The notes below the pieces were generated by a model, which had not been told where the DNA came from, searched no databases, and was given only the letters and a program-made list of their open reading frames with translations. Position numbers and translations under genes: made by a program. A stretch of 64,000 bases of DNA from Solirubrobacter ginsenosidimutans (GTDB lineage Bacteria; Actinomycetota; Thermoleophilia; Solirubrobacterales; Solirubrobacteraceae). Shown one piece after another: positions 60,906-64,000 of this stretch; position 1 is the stretch's first letter, and every line of letters starts with the position of its first letter. The stretch is taken from positions 62,001 through 126,000 of the forward strand of contig NZ_JAPDOD010000023.1 of NCBI RefSeq assembly GCF_027587205.1, in the 5' to 3' direction.

Positions 60906-62330
60906 ATGACCGAGACCAAGCAGCGGCCGGCGCTGGCTCTCGCCGTGCTGATGGCCGCGACGTTCATCTTCGTCCTGGATTTCTTCATCGTCAACGTCGC
61001 GATCCCGGCGACCCAGAGCGACCTGCAGGCCTCCGACGGCGAGATCCAGCTCGTCGTCACGGGCTACGCGATCGCGCTGGCGTCGTGCCTGATCGTCGGC
61101 GCCCGCCTCGGTGACCTGATCGGCCGCCGGCGGGCGCTGATGCTCGGCCTCGCGCTGTTCACGCTCGCCTCGGCGGTGTGCGGCGTGGCGGGTGATCCGG
61201 CGGTGCTGATCGCCGGGCGGATCGTCCAGGGCCTGGGGGCGGCGCTGTTCTCCCCGCAGGTACTGGCGATCATCGGCGTCACCTACGCGGGTGAGGCGCG
61301 CGTGCGCGCGATCACGCTCTACGGCCTCGTGATGGGGTTGGCCGCGGCGAGCGGCCAGCTGATCGGCGGGCTGCTCATCCACTTCGACGTGTTCGGGCTG
61401 GACTGGCGCAGCTGCTACCTCGTGAACCTGCCCGTGGGTGCCGTCGCGCTGGCGCTCGCCCCGCGCGTGGTGCCGGAGTCGCGCGGCGCGCAACGCGACC
61501 GGCTGGACATCGGCGGGGCCGTGCTGGTGGCCGCGGCGCTGGTGGCGGTCGTCCTGCCGCTGGCCGAGGGTCGCGAGCGCGGCTGGCCGCTGTGGACGTG
61601 GGTGTCGCTGGCCGCCGCCGGCCCGCTGCTCGCCGGCTTCGTCGCCTGGCAGCGCCGGCTGGCCGCCCGCGGCGGTGCGCCGCTGCTGCCGCCCGCGCTG
61701 TTCGCCAAGCGGGCGTTCGTGGTCGGGCTGGTGAGCACGACCGTCTTCTACGCCGGCATGGCGTCGTTCTTCCTCGTCCTCGCGGTCTACCTCCAGCAGG
61801 GCCGCGGGTTGGACGCGCTGAGCTCCGGCCTGGTGTTCACGCCGCTGGCGGTCGGCTACCTGGCGGCGTCGATCGCCTCCGAGAAGCTCGTGCCGCGGCT
61901 GGGCAAGCAGGCGCTGGCGCTGGGCGGCGTCATCCGCGCGGCGAGCCTGGGCGCGCTGGCGCTGACCGTCGGCGCGATCGGGCTCGGCGGCGACACCGGC
62001 GTGCTGATCCCGGCGCTGGTGGTCGACGGGATCGGCATGGGCCTGCTGACCGCCCCGCTCGTCTCGACCGTCCTGGCGGGGATGGAGGCGCGTGACGCGG
62101 GCGCCGCCACCGGCGTCCTGTCCACCGCCACGCAGGTCGGCAACACGCTCGGCGTCGCCGTGATCGGCGCCGTGTTCTACGGCGCGCTCGGTGCCGCGGG
62201 CGACTTCGCGGGGGCATTCGAGCTGGCGGTGACCGCGATCGTCGGCGTCTCGCTGGCCGTGGCGGCGCTCGTCCAGCTGCTCCCGGGCGTGGAGCGCATG
62301 CCTGCGGGCATCGCCACGGGGGAGGCGTGA
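60906..62330 (+). CDS. DHA2-family MFS transporter (14 helices)
   Basis: A 474-residue drug:proton antiporter-like protein. Motifs: 'FIFVLDFFIVNVAIPATQSD' near 18-37, motif A 'GARLGDLIGRRRALMLGLAL' near 68-87, motif C region 'GLVMGLAAASGQLIGGLLIH' near 140. It resembles the transporter at 36955 in type but not closely in sequence, and no repressor gene adjoins it. The ATG at 60906 is chosen over a GTG seven codons up. The stop codon lies in the loop of the terminator hairpin 62318-62341. Confidence 0.9.
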   Translation: MTETKQRPALALAVLMAATFIFVLDFFIVNVAIPATQSDLQASDGEIQLVVTGYAIALASCLIVGARLGDLIGRRRALMLGLALFTLASAVCGVAGDPAVLIAGRIVQGLGAALFSPQVLAIIGVTYAGEARVRAITLYGLVMGLAAASGQLIGGLLIHFDVFGLDWRSCYLVNLPVGAVALALAPRVVPESRGAQRDRLDIGGAVLVAAALVAVVLPLAEGRERGWPLWTWVSLAAAGPLLAGFVAWQRRLAARGGAPLLPPALFAKRAFVVGLVSTTVFYAGMASFFLVLAVYLQQGRGLDALSSGLVFTPLAVGYLAASIASEKLVPRLGKQALALGGVIRAASLGALALTVGAIGLGGDTGVLIPALVVDGIGMGLLTAPLVSTVLAGMEARDAGAATGVLSTATQVGNTLGVAVIGAVFYGALGAAGDFAGAFELAVTAIVGVSLAVAALVQLLPGVERMPAGIATGEA

Positions 62331-62341
62331 CCGCCTCCCCC
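62318..62341. terminator. Bidirectional hairpin terminator containing the MFS stop codon
   Basis: Perfect 10-bp stem GGGGGAGGCG / CGCCTCCCCC with loop TGAC; the loop holds the TGA stop of the MFS gene. It also lies 14 bp past the stop of the convergent peptidase gene. Confidence 0.7.
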
Positions 62342-62354
62342 GCCGAGCGATGCT

Positions 62355-64000
62355 CTACGGCGCCGTCGTCGACAGCGTGAACGTCAGCGTCTTGCTGTAC
62401 GGGCCGGTGCGCAGGGCGTCGGTGGCCCCGATCGACTGCTTGAAGTCGACCGTCTGCACCCCGTTGCTGACCGGGTTCGAGAGCGCCAGCAACGGCGTCG
62501 GGGCCGCCGAGCCGCCGACCGGCGCGAACGCCGCCGACCCCACGCGGGCCTGCAGGAGCTGCGGCAGCGAGAACGACCCGTTGACCAGATGGCCGGTCGC
62601 CACGGCGCTCGGATCGGCGACCGAGAGCAGCGCGTCACCCGCCGTGGAGATCAGCGTCGCCGTCGTGCCCGCGGTGTAGTCGTGGGCCAGGCCCGGCGTG
62701 AACGGGCCGAACGAGGCCGCCGCGCCGAGGGTGAGCGACAGCGTCGCCGGCACGGTCCCGCTGGTGTTGCCACTCGTGTTGACCGCCGGGATGACCGTGT
62801 AGGAGCGCGTGGCGGTGGTGACGTTGCCGGCCACGTCGTGCGAGGTCACGGTGAACGTGAACGTCCCCGGCGTGTCCGTCGGCAGGGTCGCGCCGTTGGC
62901 GGTCGAGCCGACGCAGTCGGCCACGCCGGACCCACCCGCCTCGTCCGCGCAGGCGAACGACACCGGCACCGGCCGGCCCTGCGTGTACACGGCCCCGTCG
63001 ACCGGGTTGGCGATCGTCACCGAGGGCGGCGTCTGCTCGATCAGGAACGTCTGCGACCGCACGGCCTCGACGTTGCCCTTCATGTCGGTGCCGAACCACT
63101 TGACGGTGGTCTTGCCGGTGCTGCCGACGGTCAGCACCTCGCCGGGGCGTCGCGCGCCCTGGTTCTGGTACTGCGGGGAGTCCGCGTTGGGCGTGGAACC
63201 GTCCGTGGTGTAGCGGATCACGGCCGACTCGCCCGGCCAGGTGAACCGGTAGGCGATCGGCTGGTTGGAGACCGTGACGTTGCCCGAGTCGAGCGTCGTC
63301 ACCGGCGGCGTGGCGTCCTGCGAGAACTCGTACGCGCCCTGGAGCAGGCCGTAGTTGCCCTCGGCGAATTCCATCGCCGAGTCATGGCCCTCGTTGACCA
63401 GCAGCGGGTTCGGCGTGGTGACGGTCCCGCACGTGGACCCCTGGCCGCCGTTGGTGCCGGGCCCGCCGAAGCAGGGCTGGAAGCCGACGTTCGTGCGCGT
63501 CACCGCGCCCGTGGTCTGATTGACCGAGATCCGCTGGGCGCCGGCCTCGAACGAGTAGGCGACGATGCCCTTGCGGTACCACTGATCGTCGGCCGAGTTG
63601 CCCGCGGCGGAGTACAGGACGTCCGCGATCGGGCCGGTGCGCTGCGGCAGGATCACCGTCCCGCGCGAGGAGCGGATGTGCGACAGGATCTCGTCGGCGA
63701 CGTCGAAGAAGTAGTTCTCGATGCCGATGTTCGGCGCCGGCAGCGTCACGCGGCCCTGCTGGACGTAGGAGCCGGGCGCCCACATGAAGTACCCGCCGTG
63801 GGTGTGGATGTTGATCGCGAACTTGATCTTCGGGAACGTGTCCACGAGCCAGTGCTCGTTGCGGATCTCGGGCTCGGACTGCTCGAACGGCCCGGAGTAG
63901 GTCTCGTTCGTGCAGTTGGTGCTCGCGCCGGAGTAGCCGTCGAAGAGCGACCCGACGCTGTTGTTGCGGTTGAGGTCGACGCCCCAGTTGTTGCGCCCGC
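62355..64000 (-). CDS. Exported M14 zinc carboxypeptidase, C-terminal part (partial)
   Basis: The frame is open to the right edge, so the N-terminus (signal and first zinc ligands) lies outside. Visible from the edge inward: 'GRNNWGVDLNRNN', the M14 substrate-binding motif with Asn-Arg, then 'INIHTHGGYFMWAPGS' with the third zinc His, and a carboxypeptidase core to about residue 220 of the fragment. Next come a CHB_HEX-like domain ('VIRYTTDGSTPNADSPQYQN'), a HYR/Ig-like domain ('VSFACADEAGGSGVADCVGS') and the same C-terminal domain as the gene at 59329 ('GTVPATLSLTLG' to 'ALRTGPYSKTLTFTLSTTAP'). It is convergent with the MFS gene. Confidence 0.9.
   Translation of the reverse strand, partial: GRNNWGVDLNRNNSVGSLFDGYSGASTNCTNETYSGPFEQSEPEIRNEHWLVDTFPKIKFAINIHTHGGYFMWAPGSYVQQGRVTLPAPNIGIENYFFDVADEILSHIRSSRGTVILPQRTGPIADVLYSAAGNSADDQWYRKGIVAYSFEAGAQRISVNQTTGAVTRTNVGFQPCFGGPGTNGGQGSTCGTVTTPNPLLVNEGHDSAMEFAEGNYGLLQGAYEFSQDATPPVTTLDSGNVTVSNQPIAYRFTWPGESAVIRYTTDGSTPNADSPQYQNQGARRPGEVLTVGSTGKTTVKWFGTDMKGNVEAVRSQTFLIEQTPPSVTIANPVDGAVYTQGRPVPVSFACADEAGGSGVADCVGSTANGATLPTDTPGTFTFTVTSHDVAGNVTTATRSYTVIPAVNTSGNTSGTVPATLSLTLGAAASFGPFTPGLAHDYTAGTTATLISTAGDALLSVADPSAVATGHLVNGSFSLPQLLQARVGSAAFAPVGGSAAPTPLLALSNPVSNGVQTVDFKQSIGATDALRTGPYSKTLTFTLSTTAP

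Overview
This is a very GC-rich, gene-dense chromosomal segment from an actinobacterium, most likely a soil member of the Thermoleophilia (Solirubrobacter or Conexibacter type). The signs are near-uniform GC at third codon positions, many GTG/TTG starts, ATGA/GTGA stop-start overlaps, leaderless promoters, a fused PafBC regulator, CIRCE-controlled groESL, mycobacterial-type Nei and UdgB, and many ECF and SigF-like sigma factors. I saw no tRNA, rRNA, CRISPR array, transposase or integrase. The genus is inferred from memory, not from a search. Both ends cut a gene.

Layout. 0-2 kb: end of a metal-chelate ABC importer, followed by a 143-nt foldback. 2.2-8.2 kb: two small proteins, groESL with two HrcA operators, ASCH, Nudix and Crp-type genes, and an ECF sigma overlapping a DUF4349 membrane protein. 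8.2-12.9 kb: GDPD and Nei, then a retron (structured ncRNA plus a reverse transcriptase with an N-terminal extension), then a truncated LuxR-type TPR gene. 13-20 kb: Lhr helicase, MFS, UdgB, a lipoprotein and a GyrI-like protein. 20-25 kb: PucR-rfbD-rfbB operon and a fatty-acid desaturase. 25-32 kb: response regulator with a HisKA-only protein, PafBC, GntR/MFS with dispersed palindromes, and a 513-bp inverted-repeat element between convergent genes. 31-43 kb: YhaM-like nuclease, SDR, EcsC, hydrolase, L,D-transpeptidase, RNase D, a TetR/DHA2 efflux operon, exported beta-propeller and amidase genes, and an ECF sigma fused to a zinc-finger and membrane tail.

43-59 kb is a stress and signalling island: Ser/Thr kinase, ECF sigma, two MpsC/DUF2294 proteins, two SigF-like sigmas with duplicated leaders, a NarL-type regulator with a GAF histidine kinase, three FAD oxidoreductases, and an operon of two universal stress proteins around a truncated P-loop protein. 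The three oxidoreductases, the stress-protein operon and a small membrane-protein gene share a palindrome related to GCGGGTTTCCCGC, always 51-54 bp from the predicted -10 element. I read this as one regulon, possibly driven by the local regulator/kinase pair. 59-64 kb: two exported proteins with the same C-terminal domain (a hydrolase-like protein and an M14 carboxypeptidase) flanking an MFS transporter.

The two observations I would follow first are the retron at 10145-11624 and the shared-promoter regulon at 50-58 kb.
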